From: Sphaeroforma arctica JP610 | Taxonomy: Eukaryota; Opisthokonta; Ichthyosporea; Ichthyophonida | Direction of reading: 5' to 3' | Assembly: GCF_001186125.1 (NCBI RefSeq) | Contig: NW_014040430.1 | Coordinates: 72,961-95,124 of the forward strand | DNA length: 22,164 bases | Part shown: in pieces, positions 1-8,271 of the stretch | Layout of the letters: the number at the start of each line of letters is the position of its first letter | Numbering within the stretch: the stretch's first letter is position 1 | The notes under the pieces: generated by a model | The model's database searches: none | The model's input: only the letters and a program-made list of their open reading frames with translations | Told to the model about the DNA's origin: nothing | Made by a program: the position numbers and the translations under genes

Positions 1-409
1 TATAATAATCACAGAGCAAGAATCCACTGAGAAAAGGACAGGATCAGAGTTGCTAGAATTTAGAACAACTTGGTTTTGATTCCTCCTAGCCAGCCAACTA
101 GATGTGTCCGTCTTTTCCTTAAATGGGATGGGGAGCTAGGTACCAAGTGATGGGGTTTAGGTGTAGATGTATACTGCTCCGACTTGGTGTTTTGATTTGA
201 TTTTTTCTTTTCTTAAGTTGGACGTAGAGATATTTTATTGGTTAGTTTGATTACGTAATTGTTTCGAGGCGTGAAACGTAAACTATGCGTCCAATGAAAT
301 AAAATCTAGTCTTAGTAACTAAAACATAAATAAATCTAGACCGAAGTAGTGAGTGATTAGAGCGGAGCATATAGACAATAGTCTCAGTCTAATATCCCCT
401 AATCTTTAG
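1..409. other. AT-rich noncoding stretch, possible LTR remnant
   Basis: No coding frame is recognisable here. Two AATAAA polyadenylation-type signals lie at 298-303 and 329-334. The stretch ends just before TCACA followed by GGCGCCCAA (413-426), an arrangement like an LTR end followed by a tRNA primer-binding site. No second copy of this stretch was noticed elsewhere in the window, so an LTR identity is inference only. Confidence 0.3.
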
Positions 410-417
410 CGGTCACA

Positions 418-426
418 GGCGCCCAA
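418..426 (+). other. Primer-binding-site-like string, or 3' splice site
   Basis: GGCGCCCAA matches nine of the ten bases of the lysine-tRNA-type primer-binding site TGGCGCCCAA known from many LTR elements; the leading T is A here. It directly follows CA, the usual last dinucleotide of an LTR. The alternative is a splice acceptor, since a pyrimidine-containing tract precedes CACAG and the downstream open frame begins at 410 without an ATG until 575. A nine-base match can also be chance. Confidence 0.25.
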
Positions 427-460
427 TAGCAGCAGTGAGCCTCCCAGCTACCGCTCAAAA

Positions 461-1291
461 GTGGACAAACCTGAAAAACCGAGCCCTAAAAAACGCCCGA
501 CCCCACCAGCTTCTCAGTCCCAATCGCAACCGCCAGTACCCGAACACCTTTTGACGAAAGTGGTGGGCCGCCCGATGCCGGACAAAACTCTTCATGAAAT
601 GGATGACATGACTCCGGTATGGCTCTTCTTCCGAGCAATTTTCCCTAACGGCAAGCCCCCATCCCAATCAGTATTTGAAAAATACTGGCATGCCCAACCA
701 GCCCTCAATCGCCAACACTTTCTCTGGTATCTTCCGTCTAAATCGGTATCTCAACCAAATCGCCGCGGAAGCTCCACCAGTTTCATCCGCCTTTGTGTTC
801 CTAGCGACTCTGTCGCCCAGGTAAAACGACATGCAGCACTTATGTGGAAATGGCAGCTTGATAAAAACATCGACCCCCGCTCCCAACAACATCCCGACGC
901 TACGAAAGCAGCTTTAATTCACTATCTCCGCACCAAGCGGGAGGACCGCAGCATGGATGCACTACTGAGCCCACTTGTCAACTCCACTAACGCAGATATC
1001 CTCCAATCTACCGCGGTCCGTCTCCAGAAGGCTTACCAAGCAAAGCATGATGCAAACCTCTTTTCACTTAACCCGCGAATCCCAGTAAACGCTAAAGAAT
1101 CAGCGCGTGCGGAACCTGGACGACTTCATATACCAACAGTCCCCCCGACACAATCATCCGACACGATGGATAGCAATAAGCAGCCTCAGCTTTCCACGAC
1201 GGACTCTTCGACGACAGGTAATGATACAGAAATGGCTGACACCGTCAAAGAGGAGAGCCCAGTAGTATTGACCGATGATAAACAATGTTAG
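461..1291 (+). CDS. Uncharacterised 276-codon open frame, possibly element-derived
   Basis: I do not recognise this protein. The frame is open from 410 and closes with TAG at 1291. The first in-frame ATG is at 575, so the true start is either that ATG (238 residues) or an upstream exon joined near 419; 461 is a GTG. The N-terminal 35 residues are rich in Pro, Lys, Gln and Ser. The middle (about residues 45-200) has the aromatic and Trp content of a folded domain, with VWLFFRAIF, FLWYLP and LMWKWQLD. The last 60 residues are Ser/Thr/Asp/Glu-rich and look disordered. Base composition is C-rich on the coding strand, unlike the A/G-rich retroelement that follows, so I would not assign it to that element. 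The primer-site-like string just upstream makes a gag-type ORF of another LTR element possible. A host gene exon is the alternative. Confidence 0.4.
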   Translation: MDKPEKPSPKKRPTPPASQSQSQPPVPEHLLTKVVGRPMPDKTLHEMDDMTPVWLFFRAIFPNGKPPSQSVFEKYWHAQPALNRQHFLWYLPSKSVSQPNRRGSSTSFIRLCVPSDSVAQVKRHAALMWKWQLDKNIDPRSQQHPDATKAALIHYLRTKREDRSMDALLSPLVNSTNADILQSTAVRLQKAYQAKHDANLFSLNPRIPVNAKESARAEPGRLHIPTVPPTQSSDTMDSNKQPQLSTTDSSTTGNDTEMADTVKEESPVVLTDDKQC

Positions 1292-1689
1292 GACCAATGA
1301 GGATGACGCTCTCCAACCCACAAGGACTCAACATGGACAACGCAGCGCATACAGATAATTTTTTGAACGTTATAACGATTTTAATTCAGGTTGATGTTAC
1401 GTGTGTGGTTGAAACCTGGCATAACACCACATTTCTTAATCATATACGCTCGAACACACGCTGACCACTTCTTCCCATCAATCTTTCCTGAACCTATAAC
1501 AGCGACTATGAGAGCCATACCATATGTTCATACATTGTATCATCCATACTTGCCATTTCTGAAATAAATAATATTATCCCTACCAAGGGCTGAGGCTAAC
1601 TTATTTAATATTTTGCATTCTAACGTTTAACGTATTGTATTATTAACGTAAACGTCTTGGTATCGTATAGTCAGCCTAGAGGAGACCGA
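1292..1689. other. Noncoding spacer
   Basis: No gene is seen between the 276-codon frame and the retroelement. It has an AATAAA at 1563-1568 that could serve the upstream frame. The AT-rich end (1610-1660) has related strings AACGTTTAACGTA and TTAACGTAAACG. No LTR end could be defined. Confidence 0.4.
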
Positions 1690-1729
1690 CCTTTACATAT
1701 TTTTAAGTTTATAAAACGCTATCGATATT

Positions 1730-4300
1730 ATGACGAAAGGAAACAATAAGGCAGCGAATGTAGCTAAGGCTACAAAAGCGAATTGGTTTACTGTAGGCGA
1801 TGAAACGCAAAACTTACCCCCGGCATCATCAGTGGAGTCTGAAGTAACTGAGACCACGCCGATACAACCGGTACCAAATCTGACTAAACGAAAACGTAAG
1901 AAGTTGGTTGACTCGGGTGTAGAAGCATCAGGAGGTAATGTGACTACGGAGTCACAGAAGCCACCAGCGAAGAAGGCGGAATCTCGAAAGGGAAAAGCCG
2001 AGGAAACGTAATCCTTGGAAAATTCAACTTCCGAGGAAGTGCGACATGCATTGGAATCAGATGTATTATCTCCACCAGTGGACACGCGCAAAGCATGTAG
2101 GCGAGATCCTACTTATCACACGATAGCAAGGGATAGGAGAGCCTTCCTGAAGGATTACCAACCAATGGTACATGATTTGAGACCTACTAAGCAGCGGAAG
2201 AAAAAGCAAGCCACAGCGAAGGATCAAAGTCTTGCTGAATCAGGGGAGGATGACTCGGAGGATGAGCCAACAGCACAACCACTGTTGGATCAACCCCAAA
2301 TCAACGTATCGGAAGAACAACTGCGTTTCGTGGACCAGACATTTCAGCGTCAGGACGACGATTCGGACAGCAGGATTGACTCACAATTCCTGCGTATTGC
2401 CAAAACACCACTCCGACCGGCTTGGCGACAGAAAAATCCATACCAGGCTCAGATTGATATTCAGGAGAAGGGTCAACGAGAGTTGATACGACAGCGGGCT
2501 AACAGGGCATGGGTGTTTCGGAGTACGTATGGAACGTACTTTCCGGACGTAATGAAGTCCAAACCCGATGGTACCATCTCACCGAGGTATGTGATGAATG
2601 CAGCGGTAAGAAAGTTTGGGTACGATTTGTTTAGGGATTCTAAATATTACAATCGGCTACTATTAATGAAAACTGACGAAGGTAAGCAAGCACGCAAACT
2701 TTTACGTCAGTTTCAAAAGATACTGCCGAAGGTATTTGGAACTAGGAGAGATGAAAGCTTTGCATATTTAATTTGGTACTCAATTTGGAATCTTCTTGTA
2801 GACCTTCCCGACTTGATATTAAACCATTTGGCGCTCTATCAAGCCATAATGGCGTTTAAGATGTTGTCAGACAATGGAGGGGCAAGCAGAATCCGATCTT
2901 CATAATTCGAAACTCACTCTTCTCCTGGATGAGACGCAACAGCAATGTCGTGAATCAATTCAAATCCACTTTCCGAAGGACTAACCGACTGAAGAGCCTA
3001 AACCTGATCAGGTGGAAGCTAGAAAATCCTTGTCGTCATCGGAAGACAGTCGACCCCATCGAGTATCCCAACGACGACAAAAGATGCTGTCCCATCCGAA
3101 GCGTTCATTCACATTGAACAGGTCGATGGATCAAAGGATGAGGCAGACAACTGACTGCATGGTCAGATGCAGTTAGAAAAGAAGGGATCAGATCATTCTA
3201 GTAGTGATATGAAAATTGCTGAATTCACTGTTCAAATGAACAAGGCTGAGGTAGATTCACTCGAGGCGATGGATCTAGGTAGGATTGATGCCGCTAGTTT
3301 TTATATGACAATGGCTACGCATCTCCAGATTAAGATTGATTCAGAACTAAGAGTGATTCAGACCGAGAAGACTGTGGAAGGCAAGAAGTTTGTAAAGGAC
3401 ATAGGTAAACTACTACGACATACAGATATGATCAAAAGGACCGGAAGGATCCAATCGATACTAGCAGTCTGGCGTTGTTATCTAGGTCTTTGAAAGAGTT
3501 TGGACAGATTATGCTTACCGCCAATATACGGAAGAACCTATGGTTCGAAGCAGCGCAGCAGAGCTTTAAGCCGTTCTCTTACAAATATAACAAGTTAGAG
3601 AAGGCGAAACAAGCGATCACTAAGCTGAAAACGTGGAAAGAGCAGAGTGAGTTGATCGTCCACTTATTTTCGACGGACCCTCGACCGTAGTTGCTTGTAT
3701 CGATCATGATACCACCGGAAGAAGGAACGCCGGTGTACCACTACTTATTAGAGTTGAACACACACATGTCACGGGCCCAGACTTAGGAGATGTCACCTGA
3801 CAAGCTATCCATGTGTGTACTATGGGTGCAGACAATCTTTTGGTCAAACCTACATAGGAGAGATCAAGAGATTCAGTACGCCGATATGCATCAGTCTTAC
3901 CCGGACAAGTTACGAGAGATCTCCATCGAGGGACCTTCCTACGGCATAATGAAGCTAGCGGACCTAACCTGGGCTGAATTTTACTCGAGAGCGATTAGAC
4001 GTTTACTAAGCGCTCTAGTTCTGTGGTGAAAGTCACTAATGCTCAGAAGAAGGTTAGCGGCAATCTTACCGGTGGATCAGGCAATGGTCAAGACTCTCAG
4101 TCCACTAATGGAGGTCAGAAGGTACACAAAGGGGATGACAAGGGTGGCAATAAGAACAAACATACAAATTGTTCTGAAGGCAACAAGATCAATGTCATCC
4201 CTAAGGGTAACCAGACCAACAGAAATGGACCGCCGGCAGGCAACCCTAAGCTCAGGCATAGGGAGGTCAAAAACTGTAGCGAGACTGATTGCGATTAGCG
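1730..4300 (+). mobile_element. Gag-like 5' region of the retroelement (fossil)
   Basis: This region precedes the zinc knuckle and protease, so its position is that of gag. It begins with a Lys/Ala-rich segment containing the basic cluster KRKRKK, then an acidic Asp/Glu/Ser-rich stretch, then a mixed helical part rich in Arg, Lys and aromatic residues around 2400-2870. No capsid motif that I can name was seen, so gag identity rests on position and composition. It is degenerate. Confidence 0.5.
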
Positions 4301-4334
4301 AATAACATGACCCAACATGTGCGGAATGGCAGAT

Positions 4335-4423
4335 GTAATGGAAGGCACGCAGAAAAGTGTAAGCACTTTATGGAGAAGTGTACCGACTGTACCGGGACTG
4401 GAGATTACCACAAGCATACATGC
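4335..4423 (+). mobile_element. Nucleocapsid-type zinc knuckle of the retroelement (fossil)
   Basis: The reading at 4379-4423 gives CTDCTGTGDYHKHTC, a Cys-X2-Cys-X6-His-X3-Cys arrangement. It is preceded by another Cys/His-rich stretch (CNGRHAEKC). This matches the CCHC-type RNA-binding knuckles found between capsid and protease in LTR elements, allowing for altered spacing. It sits just before the protease, as expected. Confidence 0.55.
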
Positions 4424-4504
4424 AAGGTGAAACCAAAAGTTGAAGTTAAGTGACAAACATACCGGGTCTTGTCACCAAGACAAAAGGACGCACCTCAAGA
4501 CGAG

Positions 4505-4800
4505 CGTTTAATCCTTGACATACGAGTTAACGGACATGAAATAAAAGCGTTGTTAGATCCGGGCTCGCAAATTTCATGTATATCCTCGAGATTCTGTAAA
4601 ATGACAGACGTAACTCGTAAGTCAGAGCCAACTATGTTGAAACTGGCTGATGAAAGAGAGATCACTTGCAGAGAAATGGCAATAGATCTTAGGTTTATAT
4701 TGACAGACCAACGTACTACAGCTACTAAGGCAGTCATATGTAACACTTCACCAGACTATGATCTCATAGTAGGTATGGGTGATTTATTGTCATTAGGTAT
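4505..4800 (+). mobile_element. Retropepsin-type aspartic protease domain (fossil)
   Basis: The reading has LILDIRVNGHEIKALLDPGS followed by QISCISSRF. This is the strand-turn pattern of a retroviral-type aspartic protease with its Asp-X-Gly-Ser core in the family position. The later DYDLIVGMGDLL matches the family's second conserved strand (usually hDhIlGmDhL). Such proteases process gag-pol polyproteins in LTR elements and are absent from typical DIRS elements, which supports the Ty3/Gypsy assignment. Confidence 0.75.
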
Positions 4801-5149
4801 CAGAATTACAGGCTTACCTACTAACATTGAACCACAGAAGGATCAGTCGGACGACAACTTGTTGAAACCGGTATATAAACCTTCGAAGACTGTGAAGGAG
4901 ATGATCCCTCACTTTACAGAGAAACTCAAGGACTTGATTTTCGAGAATGACAAGATTCGGATCACGGACTGGGCTAAGTTAAAATTCAATAACGGTTAGT
5001 CTAGACCTGACGAGAGTAGATTTCTCGAAGCTGAAGTATCCTACACGAATCTACAGGTTAAAGCATGGTTAGATGACGGAGTGATCGCAGTCAACTATGA
5101 GCCGACTCCCGTCAACCTAGCGCTTTTAGCCGTCGACCAATTCAACTCT

Positions 5150-5650
5150 GACGGGACGCTGGAGAAAGTTCGGGTGTGTTTGGATATGAGCCCAAATAAC
5201 GATTTGATACCGACACACAATTTTCACTTACCAAGGATAAGCGAACTACTCAGGCGCATGGAGGGAGCTAAGATATTCTTTACTATTTACCTGAAGCAGG
5301 GCTACCACCAGATGAGGATCTACAAACCACACCGGAAGTATTTCATCTTTTCCTGGGAGGGTCAGCAATATTCGTTTAAAGGTGCCCCCTTTGGGTTATA
5401 CATGTTACCTGCGTTCTTTCAACAAATTATGCAAGACTTGTTTAGGGACATGGACAACGTACAAGTATACATTGATGACATTGTGGTATTCACCAAAACC
5501 AAAGAGAAGCACGACAAGGTTGTGCGAGAGGTTCTAGACAGACTCAACAAGCACAACTTTAAGGTCAACAGTAAGAAATGTCACTTCGGTGTTAACGAGA
5601 TTCAGCTGTTGGGTTACCGAGTATCCGGGGATGGAATCATTATCGATCCC
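5150..5650 (+). mobile_element. Reverse transcriptase domain (fossil)
   Basis: The conserved RT blocks of Ty3/Gypsy elements are readable in order: VRVCLDMSPNND with HFHLPRI-type spacing, then GYHQMRI, then FSWEGQQYSFKGAPFGL, then the catalytic block VQVYIDDIVVFTK, then HNFKVNSKKCHFGVNEIQLLGYRVS. The family copies RNA into DNA in virus-like particles. This copy lies within a broken element. Confidence 0.9.
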
Positions 5651-5889
5651 GGGAATGTCGAACACTTGCTAGACTGGAGAACTTCTACCACGGGTAAGGA
5701 TGTCAACAGCATGTGCGGATTCGTCAACTTTTTGTCTGGCGGAGATCTGGCAAGTTATTTAAAGCCCTTTGGAGATTTGAGATGTCATAAAGGCAAACTA
5801 GGCACACTGTGGATCAAAGACTGTGATGACATATTTAAGCAGCTCAAAACAGTGGTTCAACAGGCACCAGTAGTCCAGCCACCAAAGGA

Positions 5890-6240
5890 TGATATTCCTT
5901 TCATGGTAGCAGCAGACGCATCCGACATGGCACTCGGCGGCGTTCTGTATCAAATGATTGATGGGAAACCGAGATATGTACAGTTCTTTAGCAGAGCTAT
6001 GAATTCATCTCAGATCAATTACCCAACCGTGCAACAAGAGCCTTTGGCTATTGTTACTGCACTCACTCATTTTAAGGACTATCTATATGGCACACACTTT
6101 AACGTGCTATGTGATCAGAAGTCATTGCAACACCCAAAGGACATGAAACCTAACTCACAGTTAGTCAGTCGGTGGCATGACACGATCGTAAAATTTTCTT
6201 TCAGCATAACACACATACCGGGTATTCACAACACTTACCC
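5890..6240 (+). mobile_element. RNase H domain of the retroelement (fossil)
   Basis: The blocks FMVAADASDMALGGVLYQ, YVQFFSRAMNSSQINYPTVQ, QEPLAIVTALTHFKDYLYG, FNVLCDQKSL and ITHIPGIHN follow the Ty3/Gypsy RNase H pattern (DAS-x-GxGAVL, LSxA, EKEaLAIV, hxTDHxxL, HxPGxxN). It follows the RT directly, as is usual in pol. Confidence 0.85.
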
Positions 6241-6289
6241 GACATGTTGTCTCGCTTCGTACCAGACTTTAACAGGATGGTTAGGGAGC

Positions 6290-6660
6290 TACTAGCTACG
6301 GATTGGATGGTCAATCCTAGGTGGTTTAAGATCGCAGACAACATACATGGACCACATACCATAGATATGTTTGCCGCTTATCATAATGCGCAACTGCCGA
6401 GGTACCGGGCACTGGAACATCCGAAAGGAGACGGATTCATATTAATACCATAGTCGCTAAATTATGTACATATTCAAGATGCTACCATCACGTTGTGTTG
6501 TCTCCTAAGACACTCAGATAAATGGCTACCACAGTTGATCTCAATGATACAATGTGAGCCGATCTATGTGGATATATCCTTTTCTCTACCAGGGTACCCG
6601 TGCAGTCCAAAAGACGCCTTGGCGACATACTCTTATATGTCGAATAGGTCCAGTTGGAAC
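6290..6660 (+). mobile_element. DIRS-like tail after RNase H (fossil)
   Basis: The reading ATDWMVNPRWFKIA followed by TIDMFAAYHNAQLPRY matches the segment that follows RNase H in DIRS/Ngaro-type elements and in a few gypsy-like elements (pattern D-W-x-hxPxhF, then hDhFAs-xxN-xxLPRh). A later reading, KWLPQLISMIQ followed by EPIYV, resembles the next conserved W-x-P-x-L stretch of that tail. The recombinase expected beyond it in DIRS elements was not recognised. The match is from memory of the family pattern. Confidence 0.5.
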
Positions 6661-6699
6661 AACCAAGTGGACACCATCCGAGACTTTCAAATAGAAGGT

Positions 6700-7331
6700 T
6701 GAGGAATCCAAGATTCCACTCTTAAATCCTAAGTCTCAATCAGAGACTGGGACAGCACAAGCACCTGCAGTATGTGTTACCGAGATACAGCCAAATTCAA
6801 AGGAATCAAAGAGAAGCGCAACACTAGCGAAAGCCTTCTACAACAAGATACGGTCTGACAGGGAAACTGCATACCAAGCAGAAACTCGATTGCTTTCTTG
6901 AATGAACTAAACCACGTATTTATACTATCTCCGAAGGATTTTCTTGAGAATCCTGCCGCCAATCAAATCGTGTATCTACTCAATTTCGAGCCTACAAGTC
7001 CATTCAACACATATCGTCATCTACCAACCTCCAGCTCATATTACCCCGCACTTCGGTTCGCAAAGCACCAATCATACACCAACTTCCTCTTCTTTCGAGC
7101 CTGCGCGGCCGTTCGCCAACAATCCGCACAAAACAACTTAGAACTTTTCAAACTTATTAGTTTTCACACTGATAAGTTATCGCCCGCACTTAGAAGTTCT
7201 CGCACTCTTATTAACGCCCAGGAACATTACCGAACAGTTCGGTACTTACAACACCAACATTGTTTTAAATCGGAGGTAAACATGGTTGACATTACATGTC
7301 ATAGCCCTCGAATTAAAATTATCTAAATAAA
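6700..7331 (+). other. 3' part of the retroelement without recognised domain
   Basis: The readings here are Ser/Thr/Pro/His-rich with no integrase zinc finger (HHCC), no DDE core, no chromodomain and no recombinase motif that I can name. Composition becomes C-rich after about 6990. An AATAAA at 7326-7331 suggests a 3' end. It may be an unidentified 3' part of the retroelement or an older inserted sequence. Confidence 0.35.
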
Positions 7332-7450
7332 CAAATAACTATTTTCATTCATCCTAAAATTCACATTGCCCAATCACTTTCTTTTTATCAGAAACAATTA
7401 TTAAATTACATGATGACTATTGGTGGGCCATGAATCATGTTTGTACTTCG

Positions 7451-7559
7451 ATGATTCATAATTGACTGTCTGATTTAGGTTGTTATGATTTAGAACTTTA
7501 GAAGTGAATATTTACGCGACTACGAGTGGTGAGTTGGTGACTGATGAATTATGAATCAT
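7451..7559. repeat. 13-bp perfect inverted repeat
   Basis: ATGATTCATAATT at 7451-7463 is the exact reverse complement of AATTATGAATCAT at 7547-7559, separated by 83 bp. It could form a stem in RNA or hold paired bZIP-type sites. In AT-rich DNA chance is also possible. Confidence 0.5.
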
Positions 7560-7723
7560 GACTCTAACCTCAATACGTTTGCGTTACTAGACGTATAAAA
7601 TCAATCCCAAACGGTTACTTTGGGTTGTTTCTGTAATTGATGAGGGAGCGATATTTGGATTCTGAGGTGCAATATACGATAACTATTGCCACATAAAGTC
7701 CGCTAATGTATATCAGTAAGTTG

Positions 7724-7880
7724 GGCCTTTCTTACCCTATACGTTATAACGCTCAAAGAAGAATAGCAAAGCTTTGTACGTTTACGTTCAAAGTAGGGTA
7801 GACCCTTTCTCTGCCCTACCTATATGTTATAATGTTTCAATATCAAAAGTTTATACGTTTACATTTTAAACGTATATGCT
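7724..7880. repeat. Imperfect tandem repeat, about 78-bp unit, two copies
   Basis: The first copy runs from about 7724 with CCTTTCTTACCCTATACG, GTTATAACG and GTACGTTTACGTT. The second, from about 7802, has CCCTTTCTCTGCCCTACC, GTTATAATG and ATACGTTTACATT in the same order. The GTTATAA boxes are 82 bp apart and the ACGTTTAC boxes 77 bp apart, so copies differ by small indels. It lies 140-300 bp before the antiporter ATG. Confidence 0.6.
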
Positions 7881-7991
7881 GAACTACCACATAATGAGGG
7901 TTGGATTCACTTGTGTGGTGTAATGGTGCTATAGATAGGAAATTAATTGCTATTTACGTGCAATAGTCTTAGCTGTGTCTGTGTGTCACTC

Positions 7992-8000
7992 ATGAAGTGA
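7992..8000 (+). promoter_or_regulatory. Two-codon upstream ORF before the antiporter
   Basis: ATG AAG TGA ends 18 bases before the antiporter ATG. If the transcript starts upstream of 7992, scanning ribosomes would meet it first and it could dampen translation. The main ATG has a good context, with A at -3 and G at +4. Confidence 0.3.
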
Positions 8001-8018
8001 AGATTTTAAGTTGCTAGA

Positions 8019-8271
8019 ATGGCGAATGAAACGTACTGTGCTGCAGAAAGTGCCAACGGGACGGAAACGCATGAGGAAGAACATTACACGGCGCATTATG
8101 CTGTTCTCGCCGTCACTTTTGTTGTGTTTTGGGGTATTTTGGTGAGGAACATATGGAATATCCCAGCGATTAAGAAGTATGTACCTCTCCCCTACACGGT
8201 GGTTATGCTAATCGTAGGGCTGATCTGGGGGTTGATTTATGAAGCAACAGGGGAAGAAACCGGTGATCTTG
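8019..8271 (+). CDS. SOS1: Antiporter exon 1: N-terminus and first two membrane helices
   Basis: Residues 1-84. The start MANETYCAAESANGT has two N-glycosylation sequons (Asn3, Asn13), then an acidic patch (HEEEH). Two hydrophobic helices follow: YAVLAVTFVVFWGIL, and LPYTVVMLIVGLIWGLIYE, which corresponds to VPYTVALLVIGIALG in plant SOS1. It ends in phase 1 at the donor GTATGT. Confidence 0.88.

Larger units (their letters stand above)
1690..7331 (+). mobile_element. Degenerate Ty3/Gypsy-related retroelement (fossil)
   Basis: The order of recognisable parts on the + strand is a basic gag-like region, a CCHC zinc knuckle, a retropepsin-type protease, a reverse transcriptase, RNase H, and a DIRS-like tail. 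Protease directly followed by RT is the Ty3/Gypsy pol order. The element is clearly broken, with roughly ten interruptions of its frames, and no complete gag or pol frame remains. Both ends are estimates. The left bound is where the lysine-rich reading begins after the spacer. The right bound is an AATAAA at 7326-7331 after the last open stretch. I could not find a pair of long terminal repeats, a DDE integrase or a tyrosine recombinase. The degree of decay and the lack of recognisable repeats suggest an old copy, although the catalytic RT motif is still readable. It lies about 0.7 kb upstream of the antiporter gene in the same orientation and could have contributed to its upstream region. Confidence 0.8.
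7332..8018. promoter_or_regulatory. Upstream region of the antiporter gene
   Basis: This is the noncoding stretch between the retroelement and the antiporter start codon, so it should hold promoter and 5' UTR. It is AT-rich. ATGAATCAT (or its reverse complement) occurs at 7430-7438, 7451-7459 and 7551-7559; the core TGATTCA is one base from the bZIP/AP-1 site TGA(C/G)TCA. An imperfect tandem repeat fills 7724-7880. A two-codon upstream ORF (ATG AAG TGA) lies at 7992-8000. No clear TATA box or transcription start can be fixed. Confidence 0.45.

Noticed and set aside
1658-1675. TGGTATC as a primer-binding site of the main retroelement
   Set aside because: It is not preceded by CA and no LTR copy was found to define the border, so the match is too weak to call.
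1693-2091. 132-codon open frame on the minus strand
   Set aside because: It is antisense to the gag-like region of the retroelement and looks like a shadow of its biased composition.
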